DNA of 62,045 bases. It comes from a virus. The stretch lies in IMG/VR virus record IMGVR_UViG_3300042883_000146, positions 1 to 62,045 of that record; one strand, 5' to 3'. This document shows positions 54,321 to 62,045 of the stretch, in pieces. The first letter of the stretch is position 1; every line of letters starts with the position of its first letter. Below the pieces are notes generated by a model. It saw nothing but the letters and a program-made list of their open reading frames with translations, made no database searches and was not told the origin of the DNA. Both the position numbers and the translations under genes were made by a program.

Positions 54321-56900
54321 TTACTTTTTCTTTGCTCTTCCTTTAGCGTTCTCTTTAGCCACTGCTAAATCGTTTGCTTGATTCTCTCTAGCCACTTGTA
54401 GTTTCTCTCTTTCAAGTTGTAGTTTTTGAGAAGCTTGTTTGTTTTGAGAATTGATTTGAGCCATTTTCATTTCGTAATCCTTTAGTGCTTTAGTTTGGTC
54501 ATTAGCAAGTTTACCAATCTCTAATACATCTGGAACACCACTAACGTCTACATCAGATAGTGGTCCAGATTTAGATTCAGCAGCAATCAAGGCAATCTCT
54601 TTCTTATTGATTCTATCTAATTCATTTTGATAGTTTTCATTAGCAATGTCTTGATCTTTTATTTGCTGTGCTTGAGCAATTTGAGCTTGAGCAATTTGTC
54701 CTTGCTGTTCCACCTTCTGTTGTTCAAGTTGTGCTTGTTGTTGCTGCATTGCTTCTTGTTTATCTTTAAGAGATTTAAACACCTTCTTCATCTGTCTTAC
54801 AGATTTAGTAGAATACAATTCAATAACATCATATAAAGATCCACCATTCTGCATTAATGGTTGAGCAAGTTGTCTAAGTTCCTCAAACATCTTATTATCT
54901 TCAGGACGATTTGTTAAGAACACCTTTAAGTCTCTAAATTTCAAATCAGATCCATTCACTTGTACAAATGCAGATTCTCCTTCAGATGTAACGTACGATA
55001 GCGTACTCTGTGGTTTAGCACTTTCAATATAAAGAGCTGCATCAATAATAGATTGATACACTTGACCCATCACATACTCATGAGCAACAAACAGAGGCTC
55101 TGTCTGTGAATAACTTTGTTGCATGGCAGTGTTTGTACCTGTAGCAGATTCAGAGGCTGATATAGAGCCCATACGCTGTCTAGACATACCTACAAGTTCC
55201 CAACATTCATTCTTAATTTGTTGAGCTAATGTATATCGTGCTTGTATCTCTTGTGTACGTGTTAAATCAAGAGATGTAAATTGATTGAATGAACTAGGAC
55301 TCTTTAAGTTTTCAGGAGAGTCATCTATAAACACCACTCCTCTGTTACGAGCTTCCATTTCCCAAATATCAAGAGCATCTTGAGCATCTCCATCTTTAGG
55401 GATAGGGATGTGCCTAATAGACATAAGTTGCACCTTACCCACTTCTTTCTCTAATAGTTTATATAATTGGTTCATACAAACATTATATATCACTTGGAAA
55501 GGTTTCATCAAATCCACTAATGATTTTGATTCAGTATTCTTCACTTCATAGGTTATTCCTATAATAGGACAATAACTAAGTAGCTTATAAGGTTTTATGT
55601 GATAAATATCTGGTCCAATTTTAATTCCTTGATACCATTGATTAATCCATCCCCAATCTAATGAGATTTGTGTAGGAATAGTTCCACTCTTATATGTTTC
55701 ATCAACAAGTGTAGATTGTTCATTACCCATTTCATCTGTATAGATGAGTTTACCAATCTTTTTCTTAGATATCCAATAACATCTAACTACAACATACTTA
55801 TAACCAAATGAAGATACGTTAGATGTAAGTCCTAAGAAGTCTTTTAGTCCATCATTATTTTCTTTCATCTCACTCTCAATCATCATTCTTGTTTGTAACA
55901 CTAATGGATCGTATGTGTCATATGTAACAGAATCAATACCAGGAGAAACATTAGGATTACCTAGATTAGAGTCTCTAACGTTTATTAGTCCATAATCTTG
56001 CAATGAACTACGTAAGTGATCTATCTCTTCTTTTGTAAGATCTGGAACAGATTCAATTATCTCAGATAGTTCCATCACTTGCACAATACCAGCAGCATAT
56101 GCTCCTTGTGCTCTTCCTGTAGGATCTGATATATATTTTCTATCTGGTGTAGTGAGGAACCAAGTGTTCTTTGGATTAGCCACTTCTACATTAAAACCAA
56201 GCTTACTATTATCTTCGTATATGTGATAGAACTCTCTACCAGAAATAAGCATGTCTCTAAAGGCATCCTCACTCTTTTCTTTCATATTAAACTCAGCTTT
56301 CTGACATGTAAGAATGTGATTAGCCCATTTCTCTGCAACAGATGTATAGCTATCAAGTTCATCCTTCACTTCATTCATTGTCATTTGCTGAAGTTGCTCT
56401 TCATCAATCTCTTCTCCCTCTAGAGCCACCTTTTCAAGAATTTGTTTCTTGGCTTCCTGCAATACATATTCTTGAAGAATACCTGTTTTGAATTCAAGTT
56501 CTTCTGATTTAGAATCATCATCAAATGCTTTCACCCTAAATGTATCAGGACGTTTTGATATCTCTCCCACTAACTCATTCACTGGTGTAGTGATGATGGA
56601 ATACATCTTTACATATGCTGGTAAACCAAGATCTGCTGTTAGCATATCTGTAAAGCTTTTCACTTGCTCTTCTTGATAGAAATCTTCCATACGAAGAATT
56701 CCTTTCATCAAATCATAATTTTTAACAAATGTATCTCTATTCTTTATATACTCAGCGTATGCTTTGTTTGCAAAATAATCCATTGTATTCTTAATCCAAC
56801 TCTCATCCTGCTTTTCTTTGTCAGTTTTGAATTGGTCAGGAAATATGTTTAAATATGCATACCTGATGGTAGCATCTTTAGTATATCTAATTATTGCCAT
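54321..56900 (-). CDS. Portal protein
   Basis: The 859-residue protein lies directly downstream of the large terminase, sharing one base (TAATG). It precedes the scaffold-like and capsid genes. The size fits the large crAss-like portals. The middle part contains the alternating alpha/beta pattern and Trp/Tyr-rich stretches typical of portals (DWGWINQWYQGIKIG). The last 200 residues form a long Gln-rich coiled coil (QEAMQQQQAQLEQQKVEQQG) like a portal barrel, ending in a basic tail GRAKKK. It forms the dodecameric channel for DNA packaging and exit. Confidence 0.82.
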   Translation of the reverse strand: MAIIRYTKDATIRYAYLNIFPDQFKTDKEKQDESWIKNTMDYFANKAYAEYIKNRDTFVKNYDLMKGILRMEDFYQEEQVKSFTDMLTADLGLPAYVKMYSIITTPVNELVGEISKRPDTFRVKAFDDDSKSEELEFKTGILQEYVLQEAKKQILEKVALEGEEIDEEQLQQMTMNEVKDELDSYTSVAEKWANHILTCQKAEFNMKEKSEDAFRDMLISGREFYHIYEDNSKLGFNVEVANPKNTWFLTTPDRKYISDPTGRAQGAYAAGIVQVMELSEIIESVPDLTKEEIDHLRSSLQDYGLINVRDSNLGNPNVSPGIDSVTYDTYDPLVLQTRMMIESEMKENNDGLKDFLGLTSNVSSFGYKYVVVRCYWISKKKIGKLIYTDEMGNEQSTLVDETYKSGTIPTQISLDWGWINQWYQGIKIGPDIYHIKPYKLLSYCPIIGITYEVKNTESKSLVDLMKPFQVIYNVCMNQLYKLLEKEVGKVQLMSIRHIPIPKDGDAQDALDIWEMEARNRGVVFIDDSPENLKSPSSFNQFTSLDLTRTQEIQARYTLAQQIKNECWELVGMSRQRMGSISASESATGTNTAMQQSYSQTEPLFVAHEYVMGQVYQSIIDAALYIESAKPQSTLSYVTSEGESAFVQVNGSDLKFRDLKVFLTNRPEDNKMFEELRQLAQPLMQNGGSLYDVIELYSTKSVRQMKKVFKSLKDKQEAMQQQQAQLEQQKVEQQGQIAQAQIAQAQQIKDQDIANENYQNELDRINKKEIALIAAESKSGPLSDVDVSGVPDVLEIGKLANDQTKALKDYEMKMAQINSQNKQASQKLQLEREKLQVARENQANDLAVAKENAKGRAKKK

Positions 56901-58924
56901 TATATAAAAAGTTTATTTTTTCGTTTAGGAAACATTCCTCTACTCTCTGTGAATAATCTATTTTTTTGTTTTGTGTTAAACATTGATTCAATTCTACCAT
57001 CTCCACTCTTTCCTATTTTTCCCATAATAGGATCCATTTTCATGGCTAATGCTACAGCTAACTCTGCAGCAATGATTCTATCAAAGTTACCCATCTCATT
57101 ATATTGTATCATTTCTTCTAATAGAACAGGATCAAATATCTTCACCATACCCTTTGTTTCAGAAATGATATTACCATCATCATCTTTCTCAACATGTAAT
57201 ACATCTTCTGTGTATTTCTTTAAACATCCATGCAGAAAACTTCTAATCTTATCAGCAGATCTATGTATACCATAATCACGTCTCACTGTTGTATTAGGTA
57301 CTATTTCTTTTAACCAATCTGGTTGACGTTCTAGATAATGAGCATCTCCTTTAGCTATCATATAATCTATAAAGGATATTTCATCATTCTCGCATAGTGT
57401 GCGAGCATTGTAATATTTAATAAGAAGTCTAGCTTGTTCTTCCCAAGTTTCTTTCTTGTCTGGTCTAGCTGTGTAAGATGCTACAAACATATCTTGATAC
57501 TTCTCACCAGATATAGCATGCATACGTTTATATATGTATACAGATCCTAATGAACTAGAATATGCAGACTTACCTTGTCTATATGGATCCACTCCTGCAA
57601 CATACAGTCCATAAGGAGGGGCTTCCATAGGAAACTCATATATAACTATAGGAGCATCTTTCTCATCTGAATTTTTTAAAGGAAAGTTAGATATAGGAAG
57701 TTTATCTGTAAACTCGTGTTTGATATTTCCATCATCACTAAATAATATAACAGGTGTTCCTGTTCTTTCATTTTGTAACAGTCTGGTTTTCTGTCTCTTA
57801 GCAGCTTCTATATCAAATATATTTGTATCTTCATTCAAGAATATATCATCCACTTCAATTGGATAATACATCTTTTCTTTTAGATAGGCCATCCTATCTC
57901 CTGCTTTCTTCAGTCTTTCTAAATTAGATGTAACAATTTCTGTAGCTTTTTCTTCATTAGAAACAAGCATGGTTACATTGTGTAAATCACTTTTAGCATT
58001 AGCATTTAAATACTCACCTAATGAAGAATCTTCTTTAGCTTCCATTCTATATTTATTAGAAATGAATAAGCCATGTATTCTTTTTGAGTCTTTATCGTTA
58101 TTGTATTCTAAGAAGTTGAAGTTGTTTACATCAAACATTAAACTCTTGGCATCCATAAATTTCTTCATGTCACCTCCTGTACCTGTAAGAATAGGACTAC
58201 ATCCCCAACCAAATGGTGTTGTAAATCCTGGAGTGGCAGCTTGTAGTCCTCTTAAGAAAGATCCTTTACCTATCTCATCAATGATGAGCTTTCTAGGTTT
58301 TGTACCTGCAATAGCTTCCTCATTGTTTCCCTCATCTAAGTTACGTATAATGATTTGTGAGAAAGGAATTCTCTCTCCTCCTCTGGTCTTGATACCAAGT
58401 GTCACTTGATTCTTCCAGTTGTCCTCAATTCTTTGCCATCTCCATGCTTCAGGGATGAAGTTGAGTCCTTTATCTATCTTATCTGTAATAAGCTTTATAT
58501 CTGGAGCATTCAGTCCAGCAATAATATTCTGTGAGTTTTCATCAAATGTAGCACCCCATGCAATATAGGAGCTTTCAATAACAGACTTAGCTAAACGTCT
58601 AATGCCTAGAATAACTAAACCTTTCTTTTCATTTTGAGCTCTATCTATTTCATTAGTTATCACCCACTCATTATCTCTAAGAAGAGGATTAGCATATTTT
58701 TGTGATATCCTTCCTCTATCATCTATAACATCCACTTCTGTATGCCATATGTTTAAATGCCAATATAAAAATGGATTAATGTAAACACCATCCATCATAC
58801 ATCCATTCAGACATATCTCTTTATGAAATTCAAAGAAAGCATCATACTCTTGACTAGTCTTATCAGGAAGTCTTTTCTGATTTATAAACCAATCATGGTA
58901 ATCAATGCTAATTAAATCTGTCAT
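56900..58924 (-). CDS. terL: Large terminase subunit (packaging ATPase and nuclease)
   Basis: The 674-residue protein has an N-terminal ATPase with a Walker A-like loop GIRRLAKS (107-114) and Walker B KLIIDE (212-217, Glu catalytic). A C-terminal RNase H-like nuclease domain follows, with acidic residues in YVAGVDPYRQG (about 445), ENDE (about 515) and NFDRIIAAELA (about 640). It powers DNA packaging through the portal and cuts the concatemer. The P-loop has Ala where GKS/GKT is usual. It overlaps the downstream portal start by one base and the upstream 111-residue gene by four bases (ATGA), so the three are translationally coupled. Confidence 0.92.
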   Translation of the reverse strand: MTDLISIDYHDWFINQKRLPDKTSQEYDAFFEFHKEICLNGCMMDGVYINPFLYWHLNIWHTEVDVIDDRGRISQKYANPLLRDNEWVITNEIDRAQNEKKGLVILGIRRLAKSVIESSYIAWGATFDENSQNIIAGLNAPDIKLITDKIDKGLNFIPEAWRWQRIEDNWKNQVTLGIKTRGGERIPFSQIIIRNLDEGNNEEAIAGTKPRKLIIDEIGKGSFLRGLQAATPGFTTPFGWGCSPILTGTGGDMKKFMDAKSLMFDVNNFNFLEYNNDKDSKRIHGLFISNKYRMEAKEDSSLGEYLNANAKSDLHNVTMLVSNEEKATEIVTSNLERLKKAGDRMAYLKEKMYYPIEVDDIFLNEDTNIFDIEAAKRQKTRLLQNERTGTPVILFSDDGNIKHEFTDKLPISNFPLKNSDEKDAPIVIYEFPMEAPPYGLYVAGVDPYRQGKSAYSSSLGSVYIYKRMHAISGEKYQDMFVASYTARPDKKETWEEQARLLIKYYNARTLCENDEISFIDYMIAKGDAHYLERQPDWLKEIVPNTTVRRDYGIHRSADKIRSFLHGCLKKYTEDVLHVEKDDDGNIISETKGMVKIFDPVLLEEMIQYNEMGNFDRIIAAELAVALAMKMDPIMGKIGKSGDGRIESMFNTKQKNRLFTESRGMFPKRKNKLFI

Positions 58925-59256
58925 TTTCTATTCTTTAACCACCTCTCAGCCATTGATGACATTTCACCATTGCCTCTCACCTCCACTTTAGCTTCTTCTG
59001 CTTTACGTAATTTATCCACCACTTCTAATAGGGCTAGATAGTTTTTCATTGTTTCTTGAATAAACTTACCTTGAGATTCAATGGATGCAATCACCATAGG
59101 CATTGTTCCACCTCTAGCTGTAGGTTTCCATTCAATCCTATCTTTAATGACATTGAGGGGATTGGCATCAACATAAGCTTTCCATGAACTAAGCTGTTCT
59201 TCAGCCCAATCAAGTTCAGTGTTAATGTATGTAGTTTTGTTAGTAGCTTTCGCCAT
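58921..59256 (-). CDS. Candidate small terminase subunit
   Basis: The 111-residue protein (MAKATNKTTYINTELDW) has a helical C-terminal half rich in Lys and Glu (ETMKNYLALLEVVDKLRKAE) and a short basic end. It is directly upstream of the large terminase with a 4-base overlap, the usual place for the small subunit. I see no clear helix-turn-helix, so the call rests on position and size. It could equally be a terminase accessory protein. Confidence 0.5.
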   Translation of the reverse strand: MAKATNKTTYINTELDWAEEQLSSWKAYVDANPLNVIKDRIEWKPTARGGTMPMVIASIESQGKFIQETMKNYLALLEVVDKLRKAEEAKVEVRGNGEMSSMAERWLKNRK

Positions 59257-59521
59257 TATCTTCTTCTTCTAAGATGTTATTTAAATTCATTCCATCTCTA
59301 ATAATATCTTCAATATCATTAGAATGTTGCACATCTAGTTCTAATTCAGTTTTGTATTTTGTAAGAATGTATAACAATTCTTTATCTGATATTCCCCATG
59401 TATCTCCTTGCCCATCAAGGGCTGTTGATAAATGCTTTCCTAAATTATATGTAGGAAAACTATTATGTAACTCATTGAGCAAATCTATTATCTGTGTGTA
59501 ATAGTTTGTTTTGATTCTCAT
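59240..59521 (-). CDS. Small hypothetical protein upstream of the terminase genes
   Basis: The 93-residue protein begins MRIKTNYYTQIIDLLNELHN. Its C-terminus is acidic and helical (DIEDIIRDGMNLNNILEEE). It overlaps the candidate small terminase by 17 bases, suggesting coupled translation. I see no motif or membrane segment. Function unknown. Confidence 0.62.
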   Translation of the reverse strand: MRIKTNYYTQIIDLLNELHNSFPTYNLGKHLSTALDGQGDTWGISDKELLYILTKYKTELELDVQHSNDIEDIIRDGMNLNNILEEEDNGESY

Positions 59522-59526
59522 GTTAT

Positions 59527-59799
59527 TTATATTAATTGGTTTAAATCGTCATCAGATAAATCAGATGATTTTAATTCTTCCTCGTCATCAGTTTCTTCAA
59601 AATCAAAATCTTCCTCATCAGCCATGTAGTCTTCACGAACATGAATACCAATGATGTCTTGTTCAACATCTGGAACACCTGAAATATCTATATAATCAGC
59701 TCCCTGATTGTAGATTTCTTCTAATGTCTCTAAAAGTCTTTTTAAAGGAATCTTCTGAAGAATGATTGTTTTCTTATTTTCCTCCATCATCATTATCAT
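59527..59799 (-). CDS. Small acidic hypothetical protein
   Basis: The 90-residue protein has a helical N-terminal half (IILQKIPLKRLLETLEEIY) and a strongly acidic second half (DEEDFDFEETDDEEELK). Several start codons are possible (M1, M3-M5). The first overlaps the upstream zinc-binding gene by 26 bases. The acidic tail could mimic DNA or bind a basic partner; that is speculation. Confidence 0.6.
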   Translation of the reverse strand: MIMMMEENKKTIILQKIPLKRLLETLEEIYNQGADYIDISGVPDVEQDIIGIHVREDYMADEEDFDFEETDDEEELKSSDLSDDDLNQLI

Positions 59800-60079
59800 T
59801 TGTTTTAAGAATTTCTTGCTCTTCTATTAAGCTCATTAATGCCATCCATTGACCTATTGGACATTCACAAGATAGACATTTTGTTTTAGCATCTATATTA
59901 CATCCACAATGTGTGCAATGATCGTCTGGTCTTATTGGTGTATGGTGATGTTTTGAATGAAAAGCACATCCATTACATATCACTGTTCTCTCCAGAGATG
60001 TCTTTTGTATCAGGTCTTTTAATGCTGCTGGTGGAAGAAGCTTATTCCTCCATCCCTCATAAATCTGATTTAATTTCAT
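59774..60079 (-). CDS. Zinc-ribbon protein
   Basis: The 101-residue protein carries several Cys/His metal ligands between about 35 and 75: CNGCAFHSKHHH, DDHCTHCGC and KCLSCECP. The spacing suggests two zinc sites. N- and C-terminal parts are helical. Zinc-ribbon proteins of this type occur in crAss-like genomes near the packaging genes. It may bind DNA or act as a transcription factor. It overlaps both neighbours (26 bases with the gene after it, 23 with the HU-like gene before it), showing a tight operon. Confidence 0.62.
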   Translation of the reverse strand: MKLNQIYEGWRNKLLPPAALKDLIQKTSLERTVICNGCAFHSKHHHTPIRPDDHCTHCGCNIDAKTKCLSCECPIGQWMALMSLIEEQEILKTNDNDDGGK

Positions 60080-60428
60080 TGTTGGTGTTTATTTTTGGTT
60101 TTAATACACTTATGTTTAATACAGCACTTTCATATTTTAGTCTTGCATTATTACGTCTTTGTTCTGATAGAGAATCATCATCCATCAACCTCTCAAAGAG
60201 AGCTTTTTGCGAAAGAAGCTTTTCCATCTTCTTAATAGCCTTCTTATTATTAAATATAAACTTACCAAATCCAGAAATCTCAACACTTTTAGTAGATGTC
60301 ATGGCTTGGGTGGCAGACTGAAACTGATGCGAAACAATAGCATCTAATGTAAACTCAGGAATCAACATCTTTACAGACATTTTCCTTATCAAGAAGTCTT
60401 TAACGGTTAAACTCTTAGGCCTCTCCAT
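60057..60428 (-). CDS. HU/IHF-like DNA-binding protein
   Basis: The 123-residue protein has two helices, then the HU signature SVEISGFGKFIFNNKKA (about 50-66; consensus GFGxF), and a helical C-terminus instead of the usual long beta arm. Start MERPKSL overlaps the upstream winged-helix gene by 14 bases. It is the second HU-like protein of the window. Such proteins bend DNA and may act in packaging, replication or late transcription. The overlap with a winged-helix gene suggests a joint role in late gene control. Confidence 0.68.
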   Translation of the reverse strand: MERPKSLTVKDFLIRKMSVKMLIPEFTLDAIVSHQFQSATQAMTSTKSVEISGFGKFIFNNKKAIKKMEKLLSQKALFERLMDDDSLSEQRRNNARLKYESAVLNISVLKPKINTNNEIKSDL

Positions 60429-60777
60429 GTAACAATTTAATATCTAACATAACATCATTACTAAAATTCAAAAGAATAACAGGATTCACTTTAATCTTAC
60501 TCCCATCCTTCACTAACACACCCATTCTTTTCAACTTAGAAATAATGTTATTAATTGTAGCACTTGTTGTATCATGCTTCTTACAGAAATCTTCTCGTAT
60601 ATACTTATAAGACATATTACCACTAATAGCTGTAAAAGCTATCAATTGTATTTCTCTTTGTGTAAGCTTTAAATTGTTAATTGCTGAAAGAATAGCATAA
60701 TACTTCTCTGCTAATAGAAAACTATCATCTCTAACCAACTTAAGCTTCTGAACAATTGTTTTTTTGGTTTGTTCCAT
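60415..60777 (-). CDS. Winged-helix DNA-binding protein
   Basis: The 120-residue protein has the layout of a winged helix: LTQREIQLIAFTAISG (helix 1), MSYKYIREDFCKKHDTT (helix 2), TINNIISKLKRMGVLVKDG (recognition helix and wing). It is preceded by the best Bacteroidota-type promoter of the window (60798-60828) and heads the operon that leads into the packaging genes. It is a candidate regulator of late genes or a DNA-recognition subunit for packaging. Both fit the position. Confidence 0.68.
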   Translation of the reverse strand: MEQTKKTIVQKLKLVRDDSFLLAEKYYAILSAINNLKLTQREIQLIAFTAISGNMSYKYIREDFCKKHDTTSATINNIISKLKRMGVLVKDGSKIKVNPVILLNFSNDVMLDIKLLHGEA

Positions 60778-60797
60778 AATCTATTACGTAATTAATA

Positions 60798-60828
60798 CAA
60801 AGATAGAGCATTAATAACTATTCTCAAA
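60798..60828 (-). promoter_or_regulatory. Bacteroidota consensus promoter of the packaging operon
   Basis: On the minus strand TTTG (60825-60828) is followed after 19 bases by TATCTTTG (60798-60805). This matches the -33 TTG and -7 TAnnTTTG boxes of the primary sigma factor of Bacteroidota. The start codon of the winged-helix gene is 20 bases downstream of the -7 box. Confidence 0.75.
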
Positions 60829-60853
60829 TACAATAATTTGATGAATAGCTATA

Positions 60854-61102
60854 TTATGCATTAATATCTTTATGAAACAATACATTAAAATTCACTAACA
60901 CTAACCCAATTGTCAATCTATCTACACATTGATACAAATCTTCATACGTTCTATCATACGATACACCTAGATTATAATAAGGACTATCCAACATATTAAT
61001 CTCCACTAACATCTCCACCTTAATATTCCCATACATTCCATAATATACAGATGATACAATCAATATAAGCATTACAACTAACAATACTATTATTCCATTC
61101 AT
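60854..61102 (-). CDS. Small single-pass membrane protein
   Basis: The 82-residue protein starts with an N-terminal hydrophobic helix (about 3-22: GIIVLLVVMLILIVSSVYYG), followed by a 60-residue soluble part with one Cys. No cleavage site is evident, so it is probably anchored with the C-terminus outside or inside depending on charge; the topology is not decidable here. It could be a holin-like, spanin-like or superinfection protein. None is supported by a motif. It is the first leftward gene after the strand switch. Confidence 0.6.
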   Translation of the reverse strand: MNGIIVLLVVMLILIVSSVYYGMYGNIKVEMLVEINMLDSPYYNLGVSYDRTYEDLYQCVDRLTIGLVLVNFNVLFHKDINA

Positions 61103-61143
61103 GTTTGTTTGTGAGCTTTTTTATAGTTCCCACCCTCCACCCT

Positions 61144-61175
61144 CAAAGGTCTACATGTTAAACGAGATAACCAAA
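61144..61175 (-). promoter_or_regulatory. Possible promoter for the leftward genes at the strand switch
   Basis: Minus-strand TTTG (61172-61175) is followed after 20 bases by GACCTTTG (61144-61151), one base off the TAnnTTTG box. GGGTGGAGGGTGGGA follows immediately downstream, a G-rich motif related to those upstream of the rightward genes. Confidence 0.4.
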
Positions 61176-61204
61176 TTTATTTTAAAAATAATTTTTTTTC
61201 AAAA

Positions 61205-61323
61205 TATAGGGGGGCCTATGTTGGGGAGAGAGTTGACCACTTCATCTTAAGACCCCCCAAACAAATTGCGTGGTGGGAGTGTCCCCCCACAAACTATCCA
61301 TCCAAAAACCCTTTGGATAGTTT
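61205..61323 (+). promoter_or_regulatory. Structured leader upstream of the rightward 131-residue gene
   Basis: In order, the segment holds: atagg/cctat around gggg (61206-61219); ttgggg (61221-61226) with ccccaa (61255-61260); gtggg (61273-61277) with cccac (61286-61290); and a perfect 10-base pair aaactatcca (61291-61300) / tggatagttt (61314-61323). G and C runs are rare elsewhere in this AT-rich window. It may be a 5' leader, an operator set or a replication-related site. Confidence 0.45.
61271..61283 (+). promoter_or_regulatory. TGRTGGGAGTGTC element, copy 1
   Basis: tggtgggagtgtc begins 102 bases upstream of the start at 61373. A nearly identical copy (tgatgggagtgtc, 61891-61903) begins 100 bases upstream of the next rightward start at 61991. 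Confidence 0.45.
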
Positions 61324-61372
61324 AATTTATTAACTTAAACCTTGTGGTGTACAGGCAACCACACAAAACAAC

Positions 61373-61768
61373 ATGGCTAACATGACACAAATACTAAGCG
61401 GTAATTTCTCTAAAGGCGAAAATGCTAAAGGTAATTTCTCAGGCTACGATTCAGAGGGCGATAGAATCTTCATCTTCAAAGCTCAAATGGAGGGATTAGG
61501 CATCAAGACAGATGCAGACTTCAAACCTTTCTTTGCTTTAGTTAAAGCCAAACCTATCCAAGTGAGAGATGCTGAGGGCGAATTAACTGACGTAATAGAG
61601 CAACGCTTACAAGCTACAGCTGTCTTCAAGACTGAGGCAGAGCTTTACAATGCTAAGAACTCAAGCAAACGTCTTGAATTGGGTGCAATGCTTGACCTGC
61701 AAAAGACTGCAAGTGCAAGTGGCTTAAGCGAATCGCAAATGGATGCATTGCTATCTGCATCAATCTAA
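61373..61768 (+). CDS. Rightward gene of unknown function, probably well expressed
   Basis: The 131-residue protein (MANMTQILSGNFSKGENAKG) is mixed alpha/beta with no Cys, no membrane helix and no signal peptide. It ends in a helical segment (SASGLSESQMDALLSASI). GC content and codon choice are higher and more regular than in most late genes, suggesting strong expression. The start region ACAAAACAACATGG is A-rich without a Shine-Dalgarno site, as usual in Bacteroidota. It has its own leader and terminator. Other in-frame Met (position 4) is possible. Probably an early or DNA-metabolism gene by strand; function not recognised. Confidence 0.68.
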   Translation: MANMTQILSGNFSKGENAKGNFSGYDSEGDRIFIFKAQMEGLGIKTDADFKPFFALVKAKPIQVRDAEGELTDVIEQRLQATAVFKTEAELYNAKNSSKRLELGAMLDLQKTASASGLSESQMDALLSASI

Positions 61769-61770
61769 TG

Positions 61771-61816
61771 CAATTGGACTATCCTTAATGGGTAGTCCAA
61801 TTGTTATTATATATAT
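61771..61816 (+). terminator. Rho-independent terminator of the 131-residue gene
   Basis: caattggactatcc (61771-61784) pairs with gggtagtccaattg (61790-61803), a 14-base stem with one G-T pair and a 5-base loop, followed by ttattatatatat. It starts two bases after the stop codon. Confidence 0.85.
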
Positions 61817-61890
61817 AGGGTGGGAGAATGTGTGCATTTATGGGTGGGCTATTTAAAAAACCCTGTTTAATTGTGTTTAAACGCATAAAA

Positions 61891-61903
61891 TGATGGGAGT
61901 GTC
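61891..61903 (+). promoter_or_regulatory. TGRTGGGAGTGTC element, copy 2
   Basis: tgatgggagtgtc matches copy 1 at 12 of 13 bases and keeps the same ~100-base distance to the following start codon. Related G-rich strings (gggtggga at 61818-61825; gggtggg at 61842-61848) lie in the same spacer. Confidence 0.45.
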
Positions 61904-61990
61904 ATCCCTTCAGACATATAACATGCTCTTTTCAACATCATTAAATCAATACACTAATTAATATACATATAGCTTTAAACAAAGAAAACA

Positions 61991-62045
61991 ATGGTAAAGA
62001 CATTAACATTAGTTCCTGTATTAAGTGAATTAATATCATCTGGTG
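61991..62045 (+). CDS. Rightward gene cut by the right edge
   Basis: ATG at 61991 opens a frame MVKTLTLVPVLSELISSG that runs off the window. The start is preceded by AAAGAAAACA, similar to the A-rich start of the 131-residue gene, and by the second TGRTGGGAGTGTC element. Too little is visible to assign a function. Confidence 0.55.
   Translation, partial: MVKTLTLVPVLSELISSG

Noticed and set aside
3533-60321. Many other 60-150 codon frames on the + strand opposite late genes
   Set aside because: They lie wholly inside longer minus-strand genes with recognisable domains and have no gene-like composition, overlaps or start signals of their own.
60854-61102. Holin assignment for the 82-residue membrane protein
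   Set aside because: Only one N-terminal membrane helix is visible and no lysis gene is next to it; the evidence is too weak.
1-62045. Diversity-generating retroelement suspected because of the variable-looking adhesins
   Set aside because: I see no reverse transcriptase and no template/variable repeat pair. Variation, if any, would come from tandem repeats.
1-62045. tRNA genes, integrase, attachment sites, insertion sequences
   Set aside because: I looked in the gaps and found no cloverleaf, recombinase or transposase signature. The spacers are too short or are explained by hairpins and promoters.

Overview
The window is the late half of a tailed, podovirus-type phage genome that looks like a crAss-like phage (order Crassvirales) of a Bacteroidota host. 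The evidence is AT-rich DNA; A-rich start regions without clear Shine-Dalgarno sites; intergenic boxes of the Bacteroidota form TTTG-N19-21-TAtcTTTR; the crAss-style head order (terminase, portal, acidic scaffold-like protein, major capsid protein); two HU/IHF-like proteins; a very large tail-tip protein; and a 3937-residue protein carrying the DFDID active-site motif of crAss-like virion RNA polymerases. Family names come from reading motifs and gene order. No database search was possible.

Layout. A glycosyltransferase on the + strand (bases 1-2030, cut by the left edge) converges on a nearly unbroken minus-strand array from about 61.1 kb down to 2.0 kb. Read in the direction of transcription it holds: small regulators and DNA-binding proteins (61.1-58.9 kb); terminase, portal, scaffold-like protein and major capsid protein (58.9-51.3 kb); head and connector-type proteins plus a first adhesin cluster (51.1-44.6 kb); a metallophosphoesterase, ring-type proteins, an HU/IHF-like protein and the tail-tip protein (44.4-35.4 kb); cargo-type proteins, the giant RNA polymerase and a polyvalent enzyme protein (35.4-10.8 kb); and a second adhesin and tail-fibre cluster with collagen-like repeats and S74 chaperone domains (10.7-2.0 kb). 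After 61.1 kb the strand switches to rightward genes, one complete and one cut by the right edge, with unusually structured leaders. No gap reaches 300 bases; the largest is about 270 bases at 61103-61372.

How it may work together. The head and tail genes build the virion. The RNA polymerase, the polyvalent protein and the cargo proteins are probably packaged and injected with the DNA. Two adhesin clusters supply receptor binding. The most striking combination is a glycosyltransferase whose C-terminal half has the hallmarks of the TibC-type protein O-heptosyltransferase family (CxxC...C...C cluster, LGDSIAW, GLSSGLSWLAWA), next to fibre genes and in a genome where at least six proteins of the late cluster carry long poly-Thr/Ser tracts or Gly-Thr-Ser collagen-like repeats. 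I infer that the phage may O-glycosylate its own virion surface. This is testable and not proven.
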